The notes beneath the pieces were generated by a model that was given only the letters and a program-made list of their open reading frames with translations, did not search any database and had not been told where the DNA came from. From Candidatus Omnitrophota bacterium (GTDB taxonomy: Bacteria > Omnitrophota > Gorgyraeia > Gygaellales > Profunditerraquicolaceae), in NCBI GenBank assembly GCA_028712375.1, contig JAQTQG010000012.1:1-40001 (forward strand): a DNA stretch of 40,001 nt, in the 5' to 3' direction. Within the stretch, counting starts at the first letter, position 1; each line of letters opens with the position of its first letter. The position numbers were made by a program, and so were the translations under genes. Shown here in pieces: positions 25,641 through 33,012 of the stretch.

Positions 25641-26590
25641 TCCTTACTTAACAATTTTATTAAAATCGCCTTCTGCACGTGCATCCTGTTTTCCGCCTGA
25701 TCAAACACCACGGAATTCTTGCTATCCATCATTTCATCCGTGATCTCCTCGCCCCGATGCGCAGGCAAACAATGCATCAGGATAACCCCCGTTGCTGCGT
25801 TAGTTAAAAGTCTAGCATTAATCTGAAAATCTTTAAAGATAATTTTTCTTTTACCGATTTCTTCTTCCTGCCCCATACTCGCCCAGACATCCGTATAAAC
25901 AACGTTAGCGCCATTGACCGCGCTGAGCGGATCTTGAGTAATCCTGATCTGGCTGCCGGTTTCTTTAGCTGCCTCTTTGGCGTCTTTAACCACTTGGCCG
26001 TCGGGGGCATAACCATCGGGAGTAGCCACAGCAATATTCATTCCGGTTTTAGCTGCCGCAAACAATAATGAATTACAAACATTATTCCCGTCGCCGACAT
26101 AAGCCAGCGTTAAGCCTTTTAACTTGCTGCCTAATTTATGCGAAGCCGGATTCAGGCGCGCGAATTTTTCACCGATTGTAAAAAGGTCGGCTAAAGCCTG
26201 GCAAGGATGGGAAAAATCGGATAAACCGTTAATTACCGGCACTCCGGCGGCCGCGGCCATCTCCAGGCAATTTTTATGCTCAAAAGTCCTTAAAACAATC
26301 CCGTCGACGTAACGCGAGATAGTCTTAGCCACATCTTTAACTGCTTCCCTAACCCCCAGATTAATCTCACCGGGAGACAGATAAATAGAATTACCCCCCA
26401 GCTGATACATGCCCACTTCAAAAGAAACGCGTGTTCTGTTGGAAGGCTTCTGAAAAATTAAGGCCAGGGTTTTACCCGCCAGAACTTTATTAAACTTAGA
26501 CTTGTTTCTTTTTAATTTAACCGCCAGGTCAAACATCTCTTCAATTTCTTTAGTGGTTAAATCTTTAATCGAAAGTAAATCTTTTTTCAT
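25637..26590 (-). CDS. argF: ornithine carbamoyltransferase
   Basis: The 317-residue protein has the carbamoyl-phosphate loop KPSNRTRVSFEVGM near 51 (most OTCases have STRT, here SNRT). It also has HPCQALADL near 129 and the ornithine and catalytic Cys motif MHCLPAHRGEE near 270. It makes citrulline from ornithine and carbamoyl phosphate. It lies 16 nt after argD. The TAG stop overlaps the terminal repeat of family 1 copy C. Related acetylornithine or succinylornithine transcarbamylases exist, but ArgJ upstream makes free ornithine, so a classical OTCase is most likely. Confidence 0.94.
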   Translation of the reverse strand: MKKDLLSIKDLTTKEIEEMFDLAVKLKRNKSKFNKVLAGKTLALIFQKPSNRTRVSFEVGMYQLGGNSIYLSPGEINLGVREAVKDVAKTISRYVDGIVLRTFEHKNCLEMAAAAGVPVINGLSDFSHPCQALADLFTIGEKFARLNPASHKLGSKLKGLTLAYVGDGNNVCNSLLFAAAKTGMNIAVATPDGYAPDGQVVKDAKEAAKETGSQIRITQDPLSAVNGANVVYTDVWASMGQEEEIGKRKIIFKDFQINARLLTNAATGVILMHCLPAHRGEEITDEMMDSKNSVVFDQAENRMHVQKAILIKLLSKD

Positions 26591-26606
26591 ATTTACGCTC
26601 CTTACC

Positions 26607-27791
26607 TCAAGCCGAATACGCCGCCTTTAATACGCCCTTTAATATACTGATTGCTTTATCAATTTCTTTTTTGGCCACATTCAAAGCCGGCATTAACCTT
26701 AAAACATTATCATGCGTGCAATTAATCAATAAGCCCCGGCTGGCGGCTTCCTGCACAATCTGTTTGCCTTCGACATTTAGTTCCAACCCGTACATCAAGC
26801 CTATCCCCCTTATTTCTTTAACTACCGGGCAGGAATTTTTAAGAAAAGTTAATTTTTCAAAAAGATATTTACCCATATTTTGGCAGTTATGCAGAATCTT
26901 TTCTTTCTGCATCGCGTTGAGCGCCCCTAAAGCCGCCCGGCAAACTACCGGCCCGCCTCCAAAAGTAGAAGCATGCATTCCCGGAGCCAGAATATCGCTT
27001 AATTCTTTTTTCGCGATCATTGCGCCCATGGGTAATCCTCCGGCCAAAGCTTTTGCCAAAGTCATTATATCCGGGATAATCCCGTAATTTTGATAAGCAA
27101 ACATCTTACCGGTGCGGCCAAAACCGGTTTGCACCTCGTCAATGATTAAAAGCAAATTCTGCTCGTTGCATATTTTTCTCAAGCCCGAAATAAAATCTTT
27201 ATCCGCAACATTAACCCCGCCTTCGCCTTGAACCAGCTCCAACATAATCGCGACAGTCTTTCCGCTAATTGCCTGTTTAACCGCCGACAAATCATTAAAT
27301 TTAACCTGTTTAAAACCTTCCGGTATCGGCTCGAAACCCGCCTGGTATTTTTTCTGCCCGGTAGCCGCCAAAGCCGCCATCGTCCGGCCGTGAAAAGCAT
27401 TCTCAAAAGTAATAATTTCATACCGGCCGGCACCGAATTTACGCGCTAATTTAATCGCCGCTTCATTAGCTTCTGCCCCGGAATTAGCAAAAAATACTTT
27501 CCCCGGAAAGCTTAAATTAATAAGCTCCTTAGCTAATTTTGCCTGAAAAGGATGGTAATAGTTATTCGGCACAAAAATCAACTTACCGATCTGATCCCGC
27601 ACCCCCTGCATCACCTTGGGATGGCAATGCCCTAAACCGCCCACTCCCCAACCCGGGAAAAAATCTAAATAAGCCTTACCTTGAATATCCCAAAGCCAAG
27701 AGCCCTTGCCTTTAACAAAGATAAACGGAACCTTGTTGTAAGTAGGCATAATACATTCTTTATATGCCTGAAATATCTCTTCTACTTTCAT
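26607..27791 (-). CDS. argD: acetylornithine aminotransferase
   Basis: The 394-residue class III aminotransferase has the PLP block LLLIIDEVQTGFGRTGKMF near 215, followed by DIMTLAKALAGGLPMGAM with the PLP lysine near 245. GVGGLGHCHPKV and FFANSGAEANEAAIKLAR are also present. It converts N-acetylglutamate semialdehyde to N-acetylornithine and in many bacteria also serves the succinyl-DAP step, which is not needed here because DapL is present. The ATG is part of a family 2 repeat arm, with GAAGG as its only ribosome-site candidate. Confidence 0.95.
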   Translation of the reverse strand: MKVEEIFQAYKECIMPTYNKVPFIFVKGKGSWLWDIQGKAYLDFFPGWGVGGLGHCHPKVMQGVRDQIGKLIFVPNNYYHPFQAKLAKELINLSFPGKVFFANSGAEANEAAIKLARKFGAGRYEIITFENAFHGRTMAALAATGQKKYQAGFEPIPEGFKQVKFNDLSAVKQAISGKTVAIMLELVQGEGGVNVADKDFISGLRKICNEQNLLLIIDEVQTGFGRTGKMFAYQNYGIIPDIMTLAKALAGGLPMGAMIAKKELSDILAPGMHASTFGGGPVVCRAALGALNAMQKEKILHNCQNMGKYLFEKLTFLKNSCPVVKEIRGIGLMYGLELNVEGKQIVQEAASRGLLINCTHDNVLRLMPALNVAKKEIDKAISILKGVLKAAYSA

Positions 27792-27864
27792 CCCGCACCT
27801 TCTTTTTTATTCAATTCACTGGATCCTGCACCTTCAATAGTTAAATATTGAGAAGGTGCGGGAT
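27790..27864 (-). repeat. family 2 stop-to-start inverted repeat, argB-argD copy (three arms)
   Basis: ATCCCGCACCTTCT (27790-27803) and AGAAGGTGCGGGAT (27851-27864) form a 14-bp perfect inverted repeat across the whole gap. A middle copy at 27823-27839 can also pair with the upstream arm, extended by TATTG/CAATA, with one mismatch and one bulge. The two foldings are mutually exclusive. One buries the argD ribosome site and start; the other frees them. Confidence 0.82.
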
Positions 27865-28725
27865 TCATTGTATAATTTCAGTCCCGATCCCCTGGTCCGT
27901 AAAAATCTCTAAAAGCAAACCATGCGGAGTGCGCGCATCAATAATATGCGTCTTCTTTACCCCGCCGCCTAAAGCTTCCACGCAAGCCATCACCTTAGGA
28001 ATCATCCCTTCCTGGATAATCTTGTTCGCAATTAAGCCATTAGCTTCACTAACGGTAAGCGTTGAAATGAACGAATGCACGTCGTCCGCATTACGCATAA
28101 TCCCCTTGACATTAGTTAACAGCACAAACTTCTCCGCCTGCATATTCGCGGCAATACTGGCAGCTACTTCATCGGCATTTACATTATAGGTTTTTTTATC
28201 TTTTCCGCGGCCCATCGGCAGGACCACTACCACTTTATCTTTTTTCAATTCATCGGTTAACAACTGGGTATTAATGGCTTTAATCTGCCCGACTAAACCG
28301 ATATCCAGGCCACCCTTGATCTTTTTCTTCTCCACCTGAATTAAATCGTCAGTCTTACCGTTTAAACCAACGGCCTTTGCCCCTAATTCCGTAAGCTCCT
28401 TTACGATCAATTCATTTAATACAAGCAGCTCTTCTTCGACCAATTTTAAAGTTTCTTCATCGGTAACCCGCATCCCTTCGACAAACTCCGTCTTCTTACC
28501 GGTTGAGCGCATCCGCTCGCTGATATTCGGGCCGCCGCCGTGCACCAAAATAGTGCGTATTCCCATAAAATTTAAAAAGACAATATCCTCTAAAACACTA
28601 TTACGGATTTTTTCATCCCCCAGGATGCTTCCACCGTATTTAATAATGATTACTTTTTTATGGAATCTTTTAATATAGGGTAACGCCTCAATCAAAACAT
28701 CTGCTTTTCTAATTGCCTCTTCCAT
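27865..28725 (-). CDS. argB: acetylglutamate kinase
   Basis: The 286-residue protein has the amino-acid-kinase motifs VIIIKYGGSILGD near 26, TILVHGGGPNISE near 60, and MGRGKDKKTYNVNADEVAASIA near 180. It phosphorylates N-acetylglutamate. The N-terminal helix before the kinase core (MEEAIRKADVLIEALPYIKRF) is the type found in arginine-sensitive hexameric enzymes, so feedback inhibition by arginine is plausible. A GTG start 24 nt upstream is possible, but AAAGGA precedes the ATG at 28725. A cluster of three hairpins lies between argJ and this start. Confidence 0.95.
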   Translation of the reverse strand: MEEAIRKADVLIEALPYIKRFHKKVIIIKYGGSILGDEKIRNSVLEDIVFLNFMGIRTILVHGGGPNISERMRSTGKKTEFVEGMRVTDEETLKLVEEELLVLNELIVKELTELGAKAVGLNGKTDDLIQVEKKKIKGGLDIGLVGQIKAINTQLLTDELKKDKVVVVLPMGRGKDKKTYNVNADEVAASIAANMQAEKFVLLTNVKGIMRNADDVHSFISTLTVSEANGLIANKIIQEGMIPKVMACVEALGGGVKKTHIIDARTPHGLLLEIFTDQGIGTEIIQ

Positions 28726-28735
28726 GAGTCCTTTC

Positions 28736-28796
28736 TTGTGTACGTACACAACCGCCGCAGAGGCGGCGTACCCGCCGCTCCTCTAGGGCGGGGTAA
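28736..28796 (-). repeat. array of three hairpins in the argJ-argB gap
   Basis: Three palindromes lie side by side: TACCCGCC/GGCGGGGTA (28769-28776/28787-28795, one bulged G), CCGCC/GGCGG (28752-28756/28762-28766) and the perfect 16-bp palindrome TTGTGTAC/GTACACAA (28736-28751). The first two are very G+C-rich compared with the region. The last ends 11 nt before the argB start. None is followed by a U-tract. Confidence 0.65.
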
Positions 28797-28817
28797 CTTT
28801 CCTAAACTTCGAATACC

Positions 28818-29954
28818 TTAATTGTACTCCGCGTTTATTTTTATATATTCCGGCGTAAGGTCGCTGGTATAAACTGTGCATTTACTCTTGCCCCGGGATA
28901 AACTTACCGTAAGCTTTACCTGTTTGTCCTTTAAAGAACCCAGCTTTATTTTTAACTGCTCTTCCTTAATGTTAAAACCGCTTGCTCCGACGGCCGCCGC
29001 GACCCTGCCAAAATTAGGATTTTCTCCAAAAACCGCGGTCTTAAAAAGCATGGAATTGGCAATCCCTAAAGCAATACTTTTGGCCTCTTGCGTATTTTTA
29101 GCCTGGCAAACATCAATCTGAATAAACTTAGTTGCCCCTTCGGCATCAGCTACGACCATCTTGGCCAGGTCCAAACAAACAGCTTCCAAAGCCTTTGAAA
29201 AATTTTCCAAGCTCTCCCCGGCAGAGATAACTTTATTGCCGGCAGCCGCATTCGCCAACACCAAAACCGTATCATTAGTACTCATACACCCATCAACGGA
29301 AATACAATTAAAAGATTTATCCACTGCCGCCGAGAGCGCTTTATTCAAAGCAGGCTGGGTTACCGCCGCGTCCGTCATAATAAAACACAACATGGTGGCC
29401 ATATTCGGAGCAATCATCCCGGCCCCTTTAGCAATCGCGCAAATGCGCACCAGCTTGCCATCTACCTTTAAGCTGCGGCTGACTTCTTTAGCAAAGGTAT
29501 CCGTGGTCATAATAGCAGTTTCCGCCCGGTGAATGCCCGCGCTGGATAACCCGGCAACCAACTGCGGAATAGCTTGTTTGATTTTAGCCAGATCCAACCG
29601 CTTGCCGATAATCCCGGTAGAATTTACCAATACGCTATGTTTGGCGATCTTTAATTCCCGGGCAAGATAATCCGCCGATGCTTGGGCATCTTTAACCCCG
29701 GCTTTACCGGTAAAACAGTTGGCATTTCCGCTATTAATTAAAACCGCTTGAAATTTTTTGGCGGATTTTAGATGTTTTTTACAAACAATCAAAGGAGCAG
29801 CAATAATACTGCTGGTGGTAAACTTAGCAGAAGCTAATGCCGCAGGAGATGAATAAATTAAAGCCAAATCCGGCTTACCGGATCTTTTTAATCCGCAGGA
29901 TAACCCGTTAGCTTTAAAACCTAAAGGTAGAATTAAATTTTTATTGTTTTTCAT
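28818..29954 (-). CDS. argJ: bifunctional glutamate N-acetyltransferase / ornithine acetyltransferase
   Basis: The 378-residue protein shows the self-cleavage block KGAGMIAPNMATMLCFIMTDA near 170-192. Cleavage occurs between Ala and Thr of MATML in this family, and the new Thr is the nucleophile. NSGNANCFTG near 92 and the C-terminal FGENPNFGRVAAAVGASG are also typical. ArgJ recycles the acetyl group from acetylornithine to glutamate. No argA or argE is seen, which fits the acetyl cycle. Whether it is mono- or bifunctional cannot be read from sequence. The ATG lies in a family 2 repeat arm. Confidence 0.95.
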   Translation of the reverse strand: MKNNKNLILPLGFKANGLSCGLKRSGKPDLALIYSSPAALASAKFTTSSIIAAPLIVCKKHLKSAKKFQAVLINSGNANCFTGKAGVKDAQASADYLARELKIAKHSVLVNSTGIIGKRLDLAKIKQAIPQLVAGLSSAGIHRAETAIMTTDTFAKEVSRSLKVDGKLVRICAIAKGAGMIAPNMATMLCFIMTDAAVTQPALNKALSAAVDKSFNCISVDGCMSTNDTVLVLANAAAGNKVISAGESLENFSKALEAVCLDLAKMVVADAEGATKFIQIDVCQAKNTQEAKSIALGIANSMLFKTAVFGENPNFGRVAAAVGASGFNIKEEQLKIKLGSLKDKQVKLTVSLSRGKSKCTVYTSDLTPEYIKINAEYN

Positions 29955-30026
29955 CCCGCGCCTTCCACTTATTAATCATTTTTACCCCCGCCGCCTCTTC
30001 GCATAAATACCAAGAAAGCGTGGGAT
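29953..30026 (-). repeat. family 2 stop-to-start inverted repeat, argC-argJ copy
   Basis: ATCCCGCGCCTTC (29953-29965) pairs with GAAAGCGTGGGAT (30014-30026). In RNA the 13-bp stem keeps 12 pairs, one of them a G-U wobble. As in the other copies the upstream arm begins at the TGA stop of the preceding gene and the downstream arm ends in the ATG of the next. A G-rich middle segment (GAAGAGGCGGCGGGG, minus strand) takes the place of the middle arm. Confidence 0.7.
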
Positions 30027-31061
30027 TCATAATAAACCGGTAGCCTCCGGCAGCTTATACATAATATTCATATTCTGCACTGCCTGGGAAGAAGCACCCT
30101 TTAATAAATTATCAATAGCTCCGATAACAATAATCTTATTCCCGAAGTCTTTGACGCCGATATCACAAAAATTGGTTTTGGCAACATCCTTGATCCGAGG
30201 GAAAACCCCATCCGGCTTTATCCGGACAAAAGGTTCAGTTTTATAAAAATTTTTATATAACTCTACTAAATTTTTTACCTTAAGTTTATAACCGCAAGCT
30301 TTCTTTAAATAAACTGTCGCTAAAATTCCCCGCTCAATAGGCAGAAGATGCGGCACAAAAGTAACCTGCACCTTTTTACCGGAGACCTTTGAAAGCACCT
30401 GGTCTATCTCCGGGGCATGCTGATGCGTATTAACTTTATACGCCCTAAAATCCCCCTGAATCTCGGAGAACAAATACTCGTTGGCTAATTTTTTACCAGC
30501 GCCGCTCACCCCGCTTTTAGCATCAATAATAATTGAATCCGTATCCACTAAATCCAGCGCCAATAACGGAGCAATCGATAAAATCGCACACGTCGGATAA
30601 CAACCCGGATTGGCAATCAACGCAGCGGATTTTATTTTTGCCCGGTTTAATTCAGGAAGGCCATAAACCGCTGTTTTTAAATTATTTTTATCCTGATGAG
30701 TTGCCTTATAGAGATTTTCATAAACCGAGGTGTTTTTAAGCCGGTAATCCGCGCTTAGGTCAATAACCTTCTTCCCCAGGCTCAAAAGCTTCGGCACAAA
30801 ATTCATCGAGACGGTATGCGGCAGGGCCAGAAAAATTAAATCACAATCTTTTTTAATCTCCGGCCAATCCGGTTTTTTACAAATTAAATCCAGCCGGTTT
30901 TTGAATTTTGGGAACACTTCTGAAATAACCTGCTCGCCGGGCAAGCTTTTACCGCTATTATAAAGATGGGAGATCCTGACATTAGGATGGTTAAGCAGGA
31001 GTTCAATTAAAACTTCCCCGGTGTGCCCGGTTGCTCCGATTATCCCCACATTAATCAACAT
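30027..31061 (-). CDS. argC: N-acetyl-gamma-glutamyl-phosphate reductase
   Basis: The 344-residue protein opens INVGIIGATGHTGEVLIELLLNHP, the NADP-binding loop. The catalytic Cys motif is ANPGCYPTCAILSIAPL near 150. VNTHQHAPEIDQVL near 215 and FVPHLLPIERGILATVYL near 240 are further signatures. It reduces acetylglutamyl phosphate to the semialdehyde. It is the first gene of the arginine run. AGAAGGAG precedes the ATG by a few bases, and a near-consensus promoter lies about 80 bp upstream. It shares fold with Asd, encoded nearby, but the HQHAPE motif separates them. Confidence 0.96.
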   Translation of the reverse strand: MLINVGIIGATGHTGEVLIELLLNHPNVRISHLYNSGKSLPGEQVISEVFPKFKNRLDLICKKPDWPEIKKDCDLIFLALPHTVSMNFVPKLLSLGKKVIDLSADYRLKNTSVYENLYKATHQDKNNLKTAVYGLPELNRAKIKSAALIANPGCYPTCAILSIAPLLALDLVDTDSIIIDAKSGVSGAGKKLANEYLFSEIQGDFRAYKVNTHQHAPEIDQVLSKVSGKKVQVTFVPHLLPIERGILATVYLKKACGYKLKVKNLVELYKNFYKTEPFVRIKPDGVFPRIKDVAKTNFCDIGVKDFGNKIIVIGAIDNLLKGASSQAVQNMNIMYKLPEATGLL

Positions 31062-31103
31062 ACTTACTCCTTCTTAGACGGAAAAATTATAATCTAATCA
31101 TCT

Positions 31104-31123
31104 TGGAATAAAATTAATTTCCA
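31104..31123 (-). promoter_or_regulatory. operator-like inverted repeat in the argC leader
   Basis: TGGAA (31104-31108) and TTCCA (31119-31123) flank ten A/T bases. The length of about 20 bp and the A/T-rich centre resemble an ArgR ARG box in layout, although the half-sites differ from the E. coli TGAAT. It lies just downstream of the predicted transcription start. No arginine repressor gene is in the window. Function is inferred. Confidence 0.3.
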
Positions 31124-31142
31124 CCACTTAAGATATTAAAAC

Positions 31143-31171
31143 ATAATAGTATAAATTTTGTAACGGGTCAA
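31143..31171 (-). promoter_or_regulatory. sigma70-type promoter of the arginine/lysine gene run
   Basis: On the minus strand TTGACC (31166-31171) and TATTAT (31143-31148) are separated by exactly 17 bp, with 5 of 6 matches in each box. It lies between the rpsI terminator and argC, and starts the run that continues without a clear intrinsic terminator to nadX. Confidence 0.75.
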
Positions 31172-31190
31172 GGTTTTTTCTCGACGGAAA

Positions 31191-31219
31191 TAAAAAGCCC
31201 CGCTTTTTCCAGCGGGGCT
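31191..31219 (-). terminator. Rho-independent terminator after rpsI
   Basis: AGCCCCGCT (31211-31219 on the minus strand) pairs perfectly with AGCGGGGCT (31196-31204) over a 6-nt loop, followed by TTTTTA. It sits about 50 nt past the rpsI stop codon and directly before the argC promoter. Confidence 0.92.
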
Positions 31220-31266
31220 ATATTATTAATTCCTGTTTTACTAATCTATGTAAACTGCTCTATCTT

Positions 31267-31662
31267 TTACCTCTTGGTCCACTGGAAGCGCTTACGCGCG
31301 CCTTTTTGCCCGTACTTCTTGCGTTCTTTCATGCGGGAATCACGGGTTAAATAGCCATTCTTGCGGAAAATTTCTTTGAAATTCTCATCCGCAATAATCA
31401 GGGCGCGGGAAATGCCTAAACGTAAAGCACCGGCCTGGCCGGTTAATCCGCCGCCGCTAAGCCGGGCAGCAATATCAAACTTCCCTTTGTTCTCGGTAAG
31501 CATCAAAGGCTGCATCACAATAATCTGATCCGTCTCGCGTAAAAAATATTTTTCAAACGGCCGCCCATTAATTACAATTTGACCGTTACCCGGCTGCATA
31601 CGTACCCTGGCGGTGGATTCTTTACGCCTGCCTAATGCTATATATTTAGTTAATTCACCCAT
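31267..31662 (-). CDS. rpsI: 30S ribosomal protein S9
   Basis: The 131-residue protein has the S9 pattern: [19 protein letters not shown] at the start, [10 protein letters not shown] near 33, and [20 protein letters not shown] near 72. The basic tail [18 protein letters not shown] ends in Lys-Arg, which reaches the P-site tRNA. It lies 2 nt after rplM, the usual L13-S9 operon, and is followed by a strong terminator. Confidence 0.98.
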   Translation of the reverse strand: MGELTKYIALGRRKESTARVRMQPGNGQIVINGRPFEKYFLRETDQIIVMQPLMLTENKGKFDIAARLSGGGLTGQAGALRLGISRALIIADENFKEIFRKNGYLTRDSRMKERKKYGQKGARKRFQWTKR

Positions 31663-31664
31663 TT

Positions 31665-32102
31665 TTACTTTTTAACCTCCAAAACCAGCGGTTTTACACC
31701 GGTCAAATCATGCTTTTCATCTGTGTAAACTCTTAATTTCTTAATTAAATCCCTGCCTAGCGGGCCAATCGGCAGCATCCGCTCTACCGCTAAATGTATA
31801 ACCGTAGCCGGTTTTTTCGCTAAAAGATCCTCTAGTTTTATTTCCTTCAGGCCGCCGGGGTAGCCGGAATACCTGCGGTAAACCTTCTGTTTAAGCTTAC
31901 GCCCGGTAACCTTAATATGCCTGGCATTAATTACAATTACTCCATCACCGGTATCTAAATGCGGAGTAAAGATCGGCTTATGTTTGCCTCTTAAGATAGC
32001 AGCAGCTTTGACTGCCAGCCTGCCAAGTATCTGGCCCTTAGCGTCGATAATGTACCACTTTCTTTTAATGTCTTCTGGTTTTGCGGTATAGGTCTTTTTC
32101 AT
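31665..32102 (-). CDS. rplM: 50S ribosomal protein L13
   Basis: The 145-residue protein has [31 protein letters not shown] near 13-43. [33 protein letters not shown] and [21 protein letters not shown] are further L13 blocks. The N-terminus [17 protein letters not shown] aligns with the family, so the ATG at 32102 is secure. There is no Shine-Dalgarno before it. The -10 box of a good promoter ends only 9 nt upstream, so the mRNA may be leaderless. Confidence 0.98.
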   Translation of the reverse strand: MKKTYTAKPEDIKRKWYIIDAKGQILGRLAVKAAAILRGKHKPIFTPHLDTGDGVIVINARHIKVTGRKLKQKVYRRYSGYPGGLKEIKLEDLLAKKPATVIHLAVERMLPIGPLGRDLIKKLRVYTDEKHDLTGVKPLVLEVKK

Positions 32103-32111
32103 AGAAAGATA

Positions 32112-32139
32112 AGTATAACAGAATAATAAATAAAGTCAA
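32112..32139 (-). promoter_or_regulatory. promoter of rplM-rpsI, very close to the start codon
   Basis: On the minus strand TTGACT (32134-32139) and TATACT (32112-32117) are separated by 16 bp. A transcript starting 6-9 nt after the -10 box begins at or within a few bases of the rplM ATG (32102). The intervening TATCTTTCT has no ribosome-site complementarity. Confidence 0.7.
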
Positions 32140-32172
32140 ACGATTTTTTTATTTTTTTTACAACTAGCTATT

Positions 32173-33012
32173 TTAATACTTAACTCTTACCAGACACAAT
32201 CCTTTGGCCGGAAGAGTCGGGCCGGCAAGCTTACGGTCGCGCCCTTTAAGAATCCTGCGCATACTGCCGGCGGGAAACCTGCCTCTGCCGATTTCCAGCA
32301 GCGTTCCGGAGATGCTTCTAACCATATTATACAAAAAGCTATCTGCCTCGATATCAATATACAAAAAATCTTTAACTTTGCTAATCTTGATCTGTTTAAT
32401 CGTGCGCACAGGATTTCGCTGCCTGAGTTCCGCTGCCTGAAACGACGCAAAATTATGCCGGCCTAAAAGCTCTCCGGCTTCCTGCCGCATCAAAGCCACA
32501 TCCAAAGAATGGTGGAAAAAATATACCCGGTTTGCCAGAAGCGCGGAAGAATATTTACGGTTTAAAATTGTGTAACGGTAGAGTTTGGATTTTGCCCAGA
32601 AACGGCTGTTAAAATCTAAAGCTACTGCTTTAATCCCTGTTACTTTGATATCTTCAGGCAATAGGCAATTTAAAGCCCAGCGTAATTTTTCAAAAGGCAT
32701 GCGCGTGGAACTTTTAAAATTAGCAACCTGGGAAAGAGCGTGTACCCCCGAATCCGTGCGGCCGGCGACAATCAGCGAAACATTTTCCTGGAGGACCTTG
32801 CTTAAGACCCCTTCTAAAACATGCTGGATGGTCTGACTGCTGCGGTAGGCGGCTTGGGCAGCTTTACCGTTTTGTTCCTGCCAGCCATAATAACGCGTAC
32901 CATCATACTCTATTTCAAGCTTAAGATTGCGCTGCGGCGCCTTCACTTTGCTCACGCTCCAGGCCACCGTCTTCCTGCTATTTTTTCCGGGCCGGACACG
33001 CACAATACTCAC
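32173..33012 (-). CDS. truA: tRNA pseudouridine(38-40) synthase TruA
   Basis: The 279-residue protein has LKLEIEYDGTRYYGWQEQ near 30-47. The catalytic Asp lies in VAGRTDSGVHALSQVANF near 88, and SFLYNMVRSISGTLLEIGRG near 232 is also typical. It makes pseudouridine at tRNA positions 38-40. The GTG start overlaps the asd stop as GTGA. This leaves about 28 basic residues before the normal TruA N-terminus, so a later GTG (within VAWSVSKVKAPQRN) may be the real start. No clear ribosome site decides between them. Confidence 0.94.
   Translation of the reverse strand: MSIVRVRPGKNSRKTVAWSVSKVKAPQRNLKLEIEYDGTRYYGWQEQNGKAAQAAYRSSQTIQHVLEGVLSKVLQENVSLIVAGRTDSGVHALSQVANFKSSTRMPFEKLRWALNCLLPEDIKVTGIKAVALDFNSRFWAKSKLYRYTILNRKYSSALLANRVYFFHHSLDVALMRQEAGELLGRHNFASFQAAELRQRNPVRTIKQIKISKVKDFLYIDIEADSFLYNMVRSISGTLLEIGRGRFPAGSMRRILKGRDRKLAGPTLPAKGLCLVRVKY

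Noticed and set aside
32173-33012. N-terminal extension of TruA as a new domain
   Set aside because: The roughly 28 extra residues are basic and unstructured, with no motif. An internal GTG could be the true start, so this is probably a start-choice artefact.
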